Origin: Sanderia malayensis
Lineage: Eukaryota; Cnidaria; Scyphozoa; Semaeostomeae; Pelagiidae
Length of the DNA: 64,000 bases
Reading direction: 5' to 3'
NCBI GenBank assembly: GCA_013076295.1
Contig: RQOL01000374.1
Coordinates: forward strand, 3,400,743 to 3,464,742
The position numbers and the translations under genes were made by a program. Below the pieces are notes generated by a model, which saw only the letters and a list, made by a program, of their open reading frames with translations, had not been told where the DNA came from and did no database searches. This document shows, one piece after another, positions 22,726 to 34,105 of this stretch (positions are counted from its first letter, which is position 1; each line of letters begins with the position of its first letter).

Positions 22726-23163
22726 AAGTACAAATGGAGGTATCAAAAAGCTCTGTCAGTGAAACAGTCACCCATAATGATAAATTTTCTTGTCAGCTGT
22801 ATCGTATCTGATAATAATAACCAAATTTTAAAGTTATAGCTTACATTGACTGCTTAATTTAGTGTGGGATGATGCACACTACCATAATATCAACTTTAGC
22901 AAAACATGTTTCAAATGTGAAAGGGAACCTAAATGTTTTAGCGTGCATTATACTTCTGAAAGAGGCAGTGCACCATTCAAAAACTCTCATCATGCTAATA
23001 TATCTTGTCTACCCTCAACAAAGTCTGCACTATTTTCACGGGTCACCCTTGACCTTAACATAGCATAACGTAACGCTAAATAAATCAGCAAATAAGTACC
23101 CATTGTTCAGAGGCAAACAAAATCTAAATTTATATATGTTATCATTCCGTAAGATGTTCAAAA
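22726..23163. other. Nothing recognised
   Basis: AT-rich spacer with short non-descript ORFs on the plus strand. Confidence 0.5.
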
Positions 23164-23413
23164 TCAGATATTTCCAAATCCGATTCCTTCCTGTAACATT
23201 ACAACTTCAGCATCAATCATCGTTTCTAATGAATTGATATGTGTTGGCAGTCTGAATTGAAGATCACATGTTGAAGCTGTAGGCAGGCCTTTGCCATCGG
23301 GTATGCACTGGTGTATGAATGCAACACTCACTTGGGACAGAAGGGCTAGCACTGGTAAGTGGTTGGACCCAGTGATAAACTTCAAGACATCCTCCACAGC
23401 TTTATCTAATGCT
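23164..23413 (-). pseudogene. HECT-domain C-terminal exon fragment
   Basis: The minus strand reads DVLKFITGSNHLP, then LPTASTCDLQFRLP, then EGIGFGNI. LPTASTC is the HECT active-site pattern, with the ubiquitin-accepting Cys, and the spacing to FITGS matches the last lobe of HECT E3 ligases. A possible acceptor (ATTCCAG) bounds the exon on its upstream side near 23413. No other HECT exon is visible nearby, so it is an isolated fragment. Catalytic Cys is present, but the N lobe is absent. Confidence 0.65.
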
Positions 23414-23446
23414 GGAATCCGTAAGTAAAATATAATCTAGAACAGA

Positions 23447-23665
23447 ACTAGATATAGCTCTACAACATTCGAATGATGATGTAATCATGAATCAATCAAA
23501 TCACATCTTCGTCAAAGTTTGAATTTCGAATGCTAACATCACTTTTCAATAATGACTAGAACATTCGAAAGAGCATTCGAGAACATTTAAATGATGATGT
23601 AATTATTAACCAATCAAATCGCGTCTTCATCGACGTTCAAAGGGATTTCGAGTAATCTATAAAAA
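23447..23665 (+). promoter_or_regulatory. Virus-like promoter module 1
   Basis: Contains two copies of ACATT..AATGATGATGTAAT.AT followed by AATCAATCAAATC-like DNA, then TTCGAATGCTAACATCAC, and ends in TATAAAAA (23658). A related module lies at 25107-25250 before another gene of the same cluster. Shared spacing suggests common regulation; inferred only. Confidence 0.5.
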
Positions 23666-23775
23666 CGATGGATTTCATTTAATATCTCAGAAGCAGAGAT
23701 GTTGTTAAAATTAGCACACATTGTCATTAACGACTTTTGATCTTTTCTACGAACAACAAAAAAGGTTTGCTCTTA

Positions 23776-24084
23776 GACTATTTGAAGGAACATTTTAGGG
23801 ATGTAATGGGCATTAATACAAAGGTTTGACGCATATATCTTGGGAAGATATACAAGGATTTACACAAGTTTATTGGATTTGCTCGAATAAGCGTTAATTT
23901 GGGAAATCTACCACAAGCAAAGGATGCTGAAGATGGGTTGCTGATTGAAGAATCTCCGGTGAATGAAGATGAATGGAAAGACAGGATGAATGATACCTTG
24001 TAAACACTATTCAATGAAAGTTTTCCTAATGGAAATGGAAACTTGGGAAGGTTTGCCGTGAGACTCCTTTGGATAGAGAAGTAA
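23776..24084 (+). pseudogene. Fic-motif-like fragment
   Basis: A frame with two internal stops lies ~110 bp after module 1. It reads YLKEHFRDVMG early, EDEWKDRMND in the middle and, after a stop, NESFPNGNGNLGRF, which is similar to the Fic signature HxFx(D/E)GNGR but with the His and final Arg changed. A better copy of the motif occurs in the 24579 ORF. Likely a decayed relative; function cannot be assigned. Confidence 0.35.
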
Positions 24085-24279
24085 ATTATCTATCATCACA
24101 CAAAGAAACAATACAACATTAGTAGTTTATGGGTGGATTGCTTACTTTATAACATTAAATATGATTGTGTTCTTAGAGAATGGGGAGATGTTGAAATTAC
24201 ACAAAATGGTATCCTCATATAAATGCGTATTTTTATTTGTATGCATGGGTGTATATAAGGACTCTGCATCATTACAATA

Positions 24280-24399
24280 ATGAAAATGGCACAAGGTCGG
24301 AGGGCAAGGAAGCGAATACATGCACAGAAGGGGAAGTCTAATAGAAAGCGATCTAGGACCCTTGTAGGTAAGAGGCTCTTTAAGAATATACAAAATTAG
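24280..24399 (+). CDS. Small basic protein, 39 residues
   Basis: The ATG is 24 bases after GTATATAAGG (24251), a TATA-like box. The product is extremely Lys/Arg-rich (GRRARKRIHAQKGKSNRKRS). It resembles the small core-like basic proteins of adenovirus-related and adintovirus-like elements, but length and composition alone cannot prove it. Followed at once by another basic open frame, with the same strand and spacing as a virus gene cluster. Confidence 0.45.
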   Translation: MKMAQGRRARKRIHAQKGKSNRKRSRTLVGKRLFKNIQN

Positions 24400-24462
24400 A
24401 TTGTGAAAACAGCTATTGCAGCAACACCACTACCAGGATTACAGCGAGAGTTAAAACCAACA

Positions 24463-24576
24463 ATGTGGAAAAAGGGTTGGAAAAACTATTCGATAAGTGG
24501 GTATATGCAGAAGAAAAAGTTAAGAAGTAGATTATCAAAGAAGGAGGAACGCTACCATTTAATAGCTATAATATAA
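24463..24576 (+). CDS. Small basic protein, about 37 residues
   Basis: ATG-initiated basic ORF (MWKKGWKNYS, then YMQKKKLRSRLSKKEE). The frame is open upstream to 24400, right after the stop of the preceding ORF, so the original start may have been earlier. It ends two bases before the next ATG. Unrecognised. Confidence 0.35.
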   Translation: MWKKGWKNYSISGYMQKKKLRSRLSKKEERYHLIAII

Positions 24577-24578
24577 TC

Positions 24579-25115
24579 ATGGCTAGTATAGCAGCAAGTG
24601 CTGTAGCATCAATGCTGATAGACGGTATGTTGAAGGATGATGGTCAAGCGACTAAACTAATGACGGGTGAAGGAATGTATAAAAGGGATAGAAAACGAAA
24701 ACGTGAAAGGAGAGGAGAAAGGAAATCAACAAACATGGGTTCCGCGATAGCACGTGTAGCAGCTAGACAAGCTATTAAACAAGCTGTAAGACAGGGTGGA
24801 AGAGCGGTAGCAAAACGAGTTAGTAAACAACCTGTTAAGAAGATGGCATTGAGAGGTAAGCAAGATCAGATAGAAATTTTATTAAACCAATTAATAAAGA
24901 GGCATCATTACTATAATCCAATAGAATATATAGCATTGTTATTATGGATTCATGCTTTTCCTGATGGAAATGGAAGGTTGGCAGAGTTGCTGTATTATTA
25001 TTTAACTGGAGAATTAATAGAGTGGAATCAAGATAAATTTTTAAGTGGTATGATTAAAGTTCAAACAGAAATTGTAGTTGAATTTACCTCCAGTATTTTG
25101 GACAGAAAGTTCTAG
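24579..25115 (+). CDS. Basic core-like protein fused to a Fic-motif domain
   Basis: 178 codons. Residues 1-30 are a small-residue/hydrophobic stretch, 34-50 a dense RDRKRKRERRGER patch, and 54-92 an Ala/Arg/Lys helix (GSAIARVAARQAIKQAVRQG) like the 56587 protein of the second virus-like cluster. Residues 94-178 form a different domain containing IHAFPDGNGR at 124-133, an excellent match to the Fic signature HxFx(D/E)GNGR, with His125 as the would-be catalytic residue. Fic domains usually AMPylate proteins. The part after the motif is short, and the second Arg of the canonical motif is replaced (LAE). The join may be a true fusion or the result of deletion between two genes. Confidence 0.5.
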   Translation: MASIAASAVASMLIDGMLKDDGQATKLMTGEGMYKRDRKRKRERRGERKSTNMGSAIARVAARQAIKQAVRQGGRAVAKRVSKQPVKKMALRGKQDQIEILLNQLIKRHHYYNPIEYIALLLWIHAFPDGNGRLAELLYYYLTGELIEWNQDKFLSGMIKVQTEIVVEFTSSILDRKF

Positions 25116-25250
25116 AACATTCAAGCTTCGAATGCTAACACCACCTTTCAGTAATAACTAGAAAATTTGAAAGAAGGTTCTACAACATTAGAACGATGAT
25201 GTAAGCGATTGTCGATTGGTTAATGAAAGTGGTGGTAGAGAATAAAAGGA
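25107..25250 (+). promoter_or_regulatory. Virus-like promoter module 2
   Basis: Shares with module 1 the blocks CGAATGCTAACAcCACCTTTC, AATAACTAGAAAATTTGAAA and ACAACATT.GAACGATGATGTAA, and ends with AATAAAAGGAGAG (25241). Lies upstream of the 25315-26319 gene. Confidence 0.5.
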
Positions 25251-25314
25251 GAGGAATCTCAAACGAAAGTTCATTCAAAACAAGAAGTTCGAGGAGATAA
25301 GAGCTCAAGAATAA

Positions 25315-26319
25315 TTCACGACGGAACTAATATACAGAACTGGTGGAGATAGCCTGGTCACAACCTCCCTTTACATAAAGAAACTCATTGATGATAAATA
25401 TGCTCTAACTTTAGAGGTGAATAATAAAGAAAAGGTTTTCACAAAGAGCATAGGATTTTTAGAAATTACGCTGAAGCGTTTGTTATCCATAATCAAAGAT
25501 CATCTTGCTATGAGTGAAGATGAACAGGTTGAATTTGAAGGAAAGGATTCAAAGAGTTTACTAGAATCAATGAAGGTGAATGTTATATCCAAGCAATATG
25601 CTAGAGTAACAACAAAGTTTCTATCACTATACACAGAAGTGTTAGAAGGTCGTCCAGATGTTGTTGGCGATGGTATGGTTAAGATGGAAATTTACATTCA
25701 ACAAAACAGAGATAAACCACAACAATTTTGTCTGAGTGTGAGAATATGAAAAGGTGAGAAACCAACTAAGATTGGAGTTAATCCCAATGAAGAAATTATA
25801 AAGGCACTGCTCAATTTGCTACTTTATGATGTTGAAGACACGCCTAAAAGGAAGGATGATTATGATGATCTACCTAGTGACGAGTTAGCAGTTAAGTCAG
25901 CCAAAAGGAAGGGTGATGATGAATCAGTAGTGAAGTCATCTAAAAGAAAAAGACCTTCTAACATGAAGTTATCAATTGAACAACTGTCAAATGATAAGAT
26001 TCAAGAAGCATGTTCAGCAATCCCCCTGAATTACATTTCAAGAAAAGCAAATGAGTATTGTAAGAAGTGTTTCAAATCTATTATTAATCCTCATATTGAA
26101 CATAGTGCAGACTGTATGGCAACAAATGCATTCAAGTTCATAACATTTCACATTGATTATGCAAATACAAACATGTTAGCTGACGGGAAGGAGTCATTCA
26201 AAAAAGCAATGCTTGAAGAATTGAATGAAAATAAACAACATTCCGATCACAATGATCAGCTTGAAAGATTATACAATGAAATGCTGAGTGGAGAATCGAA
26301 ACATGCCATATCTTCATGA
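25315..26319 (+). pseudogene. Unknown virus-like cluster protein, one in-frame stop
   Basis: A single frame runs from just after a TAA at ~25312 to the stop at 26319, broken only by TGA at 25747-25749. There is no ATG at the expected start; the first start-like codon is GTG at 25417. The C-terminal half has a Lys/Arg-rich hinge (KRKDDYDDLPSDE, SSKRKRPSN) and a Cys/His cluster, YCKKCFKSI then PHIEHSADC. Position after a TATA module, length and basic tail parallel the 348-residue protein at 57860 in the second cluster. Not recognised as any known family. Confidence 0.45.
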
Positions 26320-27046
26320 AATTTCATGAAATTTCGCCATATTTTAAATAAACAACAAGCTTTATTTACTCTTGCTAATGAATTGAGGCAAAAATAAGGA
26401 AAAACAATGAAGATATGGCATGTTTTCGTTCTCATATCTTTGTTATTAGGATGAATTTTAAAAATCAGGCAGATGGAAATTTAGAAAAACTACTGTTCTT
26501 TTGAAAAATGTTTGTTTGAAATTGTTTTTTGAAACTATTTGTGGCAGCAACCCTAAATAAAAACATCACTTTCTCACAGCTTGGCGGGATTTTAGCGGCC
26601 ATGACAGACAATTTTGTTGCGTTTTGTTGCATTTCTATTGTTCTAAAAGCGCACTGATTGGTCGGTTCAATTAAAATAAAACAATAGCTAGACGTTCGAA
26701 ACATTTTTCCCCCTTGCTATGTGGGATATTTTGCTCCGAAGAAGATAGTGTTTGCTCCCTTGGAGAAACTACAATTTTAACAAATATCTTTCAAGTTGAA
26801 TGATGATGATGATAATCCTATAAATCCTACAATATACTGGTGAGACATCTATTACCGTAAGGATCAGACCTGTAATTTGAATATGTACAGAACACTAACC
26901 AATAGAAGTGTAACGTTAACTCAGGCACTAATGGGTGTTACAAAATGTAGAATGATTGGATGTACATTCTTTCGAAAGGATGTGAGCGTAAATGACAATG
27001 TCTTTGCCGTTTGTTGTAACTTTATTATAAGTAGGGCATTCCACTT
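26320..27046. other. No gene recognised
   Basis: AT-rich. Only a short minus ORF at 26465-26704 without recognisable domains. Confidence 0.5.
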
Positions 27047-27277
27047 TTGAGATTGGTGGTTTATGATGATGATAGGAAATACACAATTCGCAAAGTAGCT
27101 ATCAACCCACCATCATATGATGTTATAACTTCAAACATAAAGTCAATCAACATTAAAATCTGCAATTGGGAAATGCTACAGGATATATCTAATCAGTTTG
27201 AAGAAAAGTGCCGGATTTTCTTACAACTCAGTGAAGATGATCAACGATTTCTACTTAACATATTCACTTCATGGTAA
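27047..27277 (+). CDS. Unrecognised short ORF
   Basis: 76 codons starting at an ATG, acidic/hydrophobic mix, ending NIFTSW. Overlaps the start of the next ORF by 41 bases in another frame. Probably a truncated gene of the same virus-like cluster, by position. Confidence 0.3.
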   Translation: MRLVVYDDDRKYTIRKVAINPPSYDVITSNIKSINIKICNWEMLQDISNQFEEKCRIFLQLSEDDQRFLLNIFTSW

Positions 27278-27443
27278 CTTTAATCCAACAATGAAGCTTA
27301 AAGAACCATTGCATCTTCATGGAAAATGGGAAGTGGCTTTAGTAGAAATGTTATATGAGCTGAGTGATAGGAGTGAAATTGATAAAAATTCTATCAGAAA
27401 CTTCTGGAAAATGGCATGCATTTTTAGGATTGGAAAAGGGTGA
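27237..27443 (+). pseudogene. Possible structural-protein N-terminus of a Maverick-like element
   Basis: ATG at 27237, then MINDFYLTYS, LKEPLHLHGKWEVALVEMLY. The pattern 'strand, P, L-x-G-x-W-E-V-A/G-L' recalls a protein often found near Maverick-type virus genes in invertebrates. Only about 68 codons remain before the frame ends, whereas the proteins I recall are several hundred long, so this is a truncated remnant. Based on memory of the pattern, not a search. Confidence 0.35.
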
Positions 27444-28044
27444 ACACGAAATCCCACCCGTTGCAACCAAGTCACGTGATTGATGCTGAACGGCTGTTTT
27501 TGAGCTGTCACAGCGGCCATCAAGAAATGAGCGGCGTGCTGTCTGCGTGTAACAACAACCTCACTCAGCCTCTCTCCTCGTAAAATTAGAAAGAGGTCAT
27601 AATGATCCATGGCGGGAAACTTCATGATTATTGTCTTGTCTTGCAGAAGAATTGTTATTGTATTTAAGCATAAAAAGCAAGGCATCTTTTGACATACAAA
27701 CTAAATGGGCAAATTTACCATCAGTTGGTTTATGATTCCCCATCACCAAGTGCCTTTTGTTGACAATTATTTCCAAAAATAATTACACCTGTCTCCCGTT
27801 TACTGCCAATCATTCTAAGAAACTTTAAAAGCTATGTTTCATGGTGCATACGTTTTCTCTCGTGACCTTTCCTTCAGTTGCATCACATTGAGAGAATAGC
27901 TTTTTGCGTCGGTTCCCCATCAGTGAAAATTTCTTAAGACACACCTGATAAACAGTCTACAATAATGCTAGTTCTATGTAAGTTCTTCAAGTGTATATAA
28001 TGTAATGCATGATAAAATATCTGCTAAGAGGGGAGTGAATAATA
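27444..28044. other. Nothing recognised
   Basis: No coding signal. A minus ORF at 27317-27685 lies opposite the preceding fragment and looks spurious. Confidence 0.5.
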
Positions 28045-29855
28045 ATGAACTCGTATGCGGCAAATGCCTGGTCATGTCTCTTCTTAGAAGAATCGAACAG
28101 TCCATTTCATGGATATGCATCTAACATTGAGACTGTTAATAGGATAATAGACACTTTTCAGGCTGAAACAACAAGCAAATTCTGCATATGTAGAACAACA
28201 GGAAAAGATTTTGGGAGAACAGGTAATCTTGTTTTACTGCCCCAGTTGATGAAACAGATCTTACAAAAATCTAATTAAACCAGATAATTTAATTAGATCA
28301 AATGGAAAGGAGGAATTCAATGGTGTAAGTGTTGTTTTAATTTTCTGCAGAGTATGCTCCTGATAAGAATTATAAGACCCAATGGAATGACAATGGCATA
28401 CCATATTTCACTATAAACAAAAGGATTCATGATTGCCAACATGGGGTAGATAGGGACAAGAATAAGAAAATGAAGATTAAAGAAAAAAGAGTGTGTATAA
28501 TAATTTGAGTACACTTCCTGCAAACTTTGATAAAAAAATCAATAGATTTTAATTCATCTATTACAACCCCAGGAAAAACTTCATGACTACAAGAAAAAAC
28601 AAGTGCGTGTTCAGGAGACAAAGAAATTTGGTTGCAGAGCTCAAATTGGAGTACAAGAAGAGATATGGTTTCCAGATTTTAAATTTCAATTCAACTGCAC
28701 TGGAAACTATCTTCCTTTGGAAAAGTACACTTAAATGTCTTAACAACATCACTCCAACCTCATATTTTCAGAAGATGACAAATTCAAATGTTACATCTAT
28801 ATTCTATCTTTAGATTGATTTTGATACAAAGTACAGAAGAGAAGCTAAATCAGCAGCTCCAAGGGCAACCCTCAAAGAAAAGTTGCCAACAAAGACAATC
28901 AGACAATTCTCAATTGTCTTGCCTGAAGATGAGCAGCATACAAACCATCCTATAGGAAAAGTAATATTTAATTGCATCCAAAAGTTCGTTGATAGAATTA
29001 TTGTCAGCAGAGCCATAGAAGTTCTGTCTTCTCTAATATGTTATCTAGCCTATATAATCTAACCCTTGATCTTTTCCATGTTGTAGCACGCCGGTATTCT
29101 CCAGCCCTTAGATAAATCCCTTATCTCTGTGATAAACGAGCAGGTTCCTGGTGGAGTTACAGAAGTGCATGACATGCAGCAACATATAAATGCCTTTGTG
29201 AAAACGAACTTTCCCAGTGCTATGGACAACTTAAACAATCAACGGTATCATCCAACAGCTAAATCAATAGCAGATCATATGTACCTTGCAACGCAGAAAC
29301 TGATGCATTCAAAGGATGATCAGAAGAACCTTGAAGCGATGATATTGCGATGGAAAACAGAGCAGCCAGATGATAAATTCTACTATCGAATGAAATCGGA
29401 TATCCAGAACTTCTTATTTGTTTGTCAAACGGAGTATCACCAGAAACTTCTTCGACGGAATGGGAAGATTTGTCTGCTTGATGCCACATACAAGACAACA
29501 AAGTATGCTATTCCACTCTTTCTTGTCTGTGTGAAAACAAATGTCGATTATTAGGTTGTTGGGGCCTTCATGTGTGAGCAGGAGACGACAGAAAGCATTG
29601 CAGAAGGATCGAAAGTGCTAGCGGACTGGAATGCAGATTGGAAGCCATCTTTTTTCATGACCGATTTTGACGAGAAAGAAATTAATGCATTGGAAGAAGT
29701 TTTTCAAGACTGCTTCGTCTATTTATGCGACTTACACAGAGAACAGGCATGGAAAAGATGGGTGAGTAAAGCTGACAATGGTGTGAGCAATGTCAAAGAA
29801 GAGGTTCTTGCTCGAATTCGGCGAATTGCAAGGTCTTTAACACTTGATGAATATA
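28045..29855 (+). pseudogene. CARF-domain/MULE transposase gene, truncated by a Helitron
   Basis: Exons: 28045-28222 (NIETVNRIIDTFQAET, then KDFG), 28351-28490 (after TTTTCTGCAG; RIHDCQHGVD), 28573-about 28725 (QETKKFGCRAQI, EIWFPDFK), 28814-28960 (PRATLKEKL, ending HTNHPIGK) and 29087-29855 (HAGILQPLDK onward). The first four match the ALS2CR8/CARF-like region and the last a MULE transposase: ICLLDATYKTTKY carries the first Asp, FFMTDFDEKE the second, and YLCDLHREQAW the conserved Cys/His. TAG at 29552-29554 interrupts the last exon. The frame is severed at 29855/29856 where the Helitron 3' end begins; I did not find the remainder on the other side. Confidence 0.75.
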
Positions 29856-32519
29856 CTAGGGGTCATCACTCGCTTCGCTCGTTCGCCCCAGGCTGTCAAG
29901 TAAAAAGAGCTTAATGTGGTTGGCGTCCTTCGCGCGCTGCATTCGCTCACGCTCATGCCCCGTCCAATTGATTGGTTTGCTGCGCTCGCATGATAGTCTG
30001 TTGTTGAGATTAGTTAACTGGTTGGTACGCATGCGCCTATTCTATTCGCTTTTGCTTCCAGTAGTACAGCACACTGTTGGTGGTGTATGAATAGAGATTG
30101 ACAGATTAGCCTCGTTTTGAGAAATGTAGCCTCGTATTGGTGGACAGGCAAAAATGGATCAGATAGTGGCAATAGACCTCTGAAAACACAATACTTTTGG
30201 TGAAAGGTTAGTAAAAAGCTAATTAATGTAAATCATAAGTTAACTTAAATTTGACTAATATACATAGGTAATAACAGATGAGGTTTGATATTGGGCAAGA
30301 ATTTCATTTGAATCACAATGATGTAGGTAATACATTGTCATTTTAGCAGTTTCCCATTTCAGCCAATTATTATGAGGCAATAGCCTGTCACAAAAGGCTA
30401 GTGGAATTAAAATGTGATTGAAACCTACCTAGACAGAATTCTCTTTCCATGACTTTGTTAAGGATTCCATTAACTTTTCATATATGTTGTAGTAAATGTT
30501 TGTTTGAGCCATTTGACAATTGCATGGTGTGAATAGCAAACATTAGTGACATTGACAGCTTTGGTTCAGCACTTCAGCATTTGTTTCACTAAGTATCATA
30601 TGGGAAAAAGAAATAATTAATAACAAAATTAAATGAATATATAAAGGTGCCAAATAATAAAGAACAATAAAACAATATGATAGTTGTGAAGCTGCATTCA
30701 TTGATTCCCTTTTTGGATTATTTGAAAAACATGTTTGAAATGCAAAATCTGTGAAAATAACTTTATGTTTTCCAACATAACTTGATGTACTAATAGAAAG
30801 AGGTAGATAGAGGTTGTTTATCAATTAGTGAAAACAAACTTTCATGTTGTTGTAATAAATTTTCATTAAGAGGTTGGTAAATGTCAATTGTTAAGTGTTC
30901 ATGTAATCCATGAATTATTAATTAGATCACCTGACAGTGTGTGTATGTAACATCCAGGTTAGTTTTCCTAGAGCTTAAAAAATTATTACTGTGAACATCA
31001 TTACAGTAGTTTCCTTGACATACAACAATGAAACTAAACAGGAAGAGCCTTTGAAGATGATTTGTAGGTCATTCATCATTATGTTGGGGAAAAACTTTAG
31101 TTTCAACAAAATGTTGATGTATGTAACACATAGAGGCAATAAACACAAAGGAATCCATAAAGTGGCAAATACTGGAAAATTATCTTGAGTCCAAGCTGGC
31201 ACTCGTAGGCACATAAAGTCAGGGCACCAGAAATTTATTTTTCAATCAGCGAAACTGTAAAGTTGTAAAACAATTGTTGAGGTTTGCATGGCCTTACCGA
31301 AGAAACTGTCGTGTCGTGTTCGTGTGTCGGGGCAATCAGTGAAGTTTGGATGGCCTAACAAAAATTAAGCTGGTAATTAAATTGCAGATGGTTAAATATA
31401 ACATCTAAATGTATTCACCTACCTGTAAGACACATTGAAAATGCTCTCTGTAAATCTGGAGACAGAGTTAGTGGCAATGGTTAGTGGTGCCATAGATGGA
31501 ATTGAGGCCAAAGTCTTTTTCAATGTGATACAATGGCCTCGTTTCAACGTGGGATAAACTTCTATTATTGGTTAAGATAAACTATAGAAATGCATCTCAT
31601 TAAAAATTAACATTGATGAAGGTTATTAGATACTAATAGAGAGTAGATTAACCATTCGTTTTATATATGTAAAAATATTACATTAGTAAAAAAATAGTAA
31701 TCAGGTAATTATTATTCTTGACAGTTATCAATGGATGGTGAAGACGAATGAGAGGTAATTGGTCCCGTCTGTAGATTGTATTAATGTCTTTATTCATCAT
31801 GTGGAGTGTCCAGCGATGTTGACAGCATTGTTCAATATCAAATTCACACTCGCGTGGCACAAATCAACGACACGAGTGTCTGTTCTCTCGATGCTTCGTG
31901 CCTTCTCACCATTAAGTTTGGTCATAGTAAAAAAAGAAGATTGCCGGTTACATTAGTTTAAAGCTCGAACACCAACTCCAAGGGGTAACCTTTGTTCGAG
32001 GTTTCCTTGGTGTTCATGAAAACTGCAATTTTAATTTGGAATATGTAATACTACATATTGAAGAGTTAAATTTAATAAGTACATTAGTTATCATTAGTTA
32101 TTGGGATGAGAGAGGGATAATCTTAATGTTGTGAGCAATTTCTTATCCAAAAAAACTATTTGTAATGGACAGATTGCAGTTTTCACAGAGAAAAGGAAAG
32201 CCATACTCCCATAGGCAATATCGGAGAGCATGGCAAAGCATATCTCTTTTGATACAGGCGCTACGCAGGACCCAGATCGTGTTGTTGTTGATAAACACCC
32301 CTGGACACTGGAGTGTTGTGAAAGTGTCCGGATCGTTCTTGATGGATCTTAATAACTGGAGTGGCGTAACAAACCAGGAATGAATGTTCATCACACTATA
32401 AAGTGCAACAAAGCTGATCCGGTAGAACCACAATCTGAGCCCTCGTGTTTGGTGTGTGTGTATTTTGGTAGACGCCCTTGAGAGCAACGCGATTTATGCT
32501 CTATGGCTTGTGAAGACCT

Positions 32520-34105
32520 TTACAGGACTTCTTGGAAGACAATATTTTTTGTCTTCATGTGTGTTTCCTCTGGGAGGAATACTTTAAGCCCGTCAAATGA
32601 TGTTGCTCTGGACATGGCCACATATAACTGACCATGTGTGAACACGGGCTCAGGTAAATACAAACCAACATACCTGAGAGATTGTCCCTGTGCCTTGTTG
32701 ATAGTAAGGCAATGGTAGTCTGACTGGAAATTGCCGTCGCTTGATGTTGAACGGCATCTCAGTGTCTTGTGTTGACAATGTTATTCTGGGAATCATGACC
32801 TGCTGGCCTTTGTGTTCCCTCGTGATGATCTCTGCTATGATGACGTTACGTCGGAGATGGCGTACAATAAGTCTTGTGCCATTGCAAAGACCTTTCTTTG
32901 GATTTAGATTGCTCAGAAGAATGATTGTTGCACTAACCTTAAACAGAGGGAGTTGCAAATAACAATGTGTATTGCATTATAGTACTGTGATAATGAAGGA
33001 TAATCAGGCTTAAAAAAGTGCTATTAGTGTATACTTCATTTCATGTATACGTAATTATTACATAGGAAGATTATACCTTGAGTCTAAGTCGGTGTAACGG
33101 CAATCCATTAGGAGTTTGATTGTTGATAAACTCAATTGGATATGCCGCCTCCTCTTCTGGATCCTCTGTTATCACACTGTCTGTGCTGTAGTATGTTCTT
33201 TGAGGAGTTTGTAGTCTTTCCAGAATGATGTCATTTATTTGATGGGAAAAGTCATTCTTTGGGGTAAGACAACAACATTCTGACATGGTTACCGGATCCA
33301 GCATGAGGTGGGACTGTGGTGTGTTAGGCTCGGGATATATGAAGCTGAACATTTCCTCTCGCGAAGATGTGCATATTTGGTGTGGCAAAGTGATATTGTC
33401 GAGTGCATCATGTGGTTCTTGTTTGTTACCGAGTCTTAGAAGCCATTCTGAGAATTCTCTGTACGATTGATCTTGAACAGCTCTCATGTTTGTGTGCAGG
33501 CGATGTTGTTGAAACTGAGCCCACAAATCACTGATTTGATATGATTTAAGACTCTCTGATCAATTTGCTCTCTTCCTGCCTTGGAAACAACCGGTAGAAC
33601 TTGTCTGAAATTGCCACCAAGCAACATGAATTTGCCACCAAATGGCTTTTCAATTCTTGTGATATCCCGAAGCAGTCTGTCAACTGCTTGCAATACCAAC
33701 ACTGGTATCATTGAAGCTTCATCCCATATGAACAGGGTTGTTTCACGCAACACTTGTGCTCTTCGGCTCTGTCTCTTGACATTGCATGTTGATTCCAGCT
33801 TCAGTGGTGTTGGAATTTGGAATTGCAAATGCGATGTTCTGCCATTAATAAGTAGTGTTGCTGCAATTCCTGACCAAGCCATACATTGAACTTTGTGTCG
33901 AGAAGCATTGAGGTTGCGAACCAACGTGTTGTAGAGAAATGTTTTCCCTGTGCCAGCTGGTCCGTCGAGAAAGTGACAGTTCTGTTCTGATTACACCTCA
34001 ATTGCTTGAATATTGGCTGTGTATACCACTTGTTGTTCTGCATTCAATGCAGCACGCATTTTTCTCCTTGCTCTCTTTCGTTTTCAACACCCATGTGATC
34101 CTCCT
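32520..34105 (-). pseudogene. Helitron PIF1-type helicase remnant
   Basis: The N-terminal part (EQQVVY) is followed by a stop, then the Walker A block LDGPAGTGKTFLYNTL near 33925-33970. Next come CMAWSGIAATLL, LFIWDEASMIP (Walker B) and MLLGGNFRQVLPVV in the 33484-33924 frame, then 33077-33526 in another frame. After a 139-bp intron, IILLSNLNPKKGLCNGTRLI, then [21 protein letters not shown] and a stop at 32520-32522. There are several frame changes and at least one stop, so no complete helicase can be made, but every major SF1 motif survives. Confidence 0.8.
32938..33076 (-). other. Intron in Helitron helicase
   Basis: 139 bp from AAG/GTATAA to TGTTTAAG/GTTAG. Removing it keeps the reading phase across RLRLK and the following ATIILL block, which supports a real spliceosomal intron rather than an insertion. 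Confidence 0.65.

Noticed and set aside
32143..32487. 114-codon minus ORF after the helicase
   Set aside because: Lies past the helicase stop codon in the Helitron 3' region; no recognisable domain.
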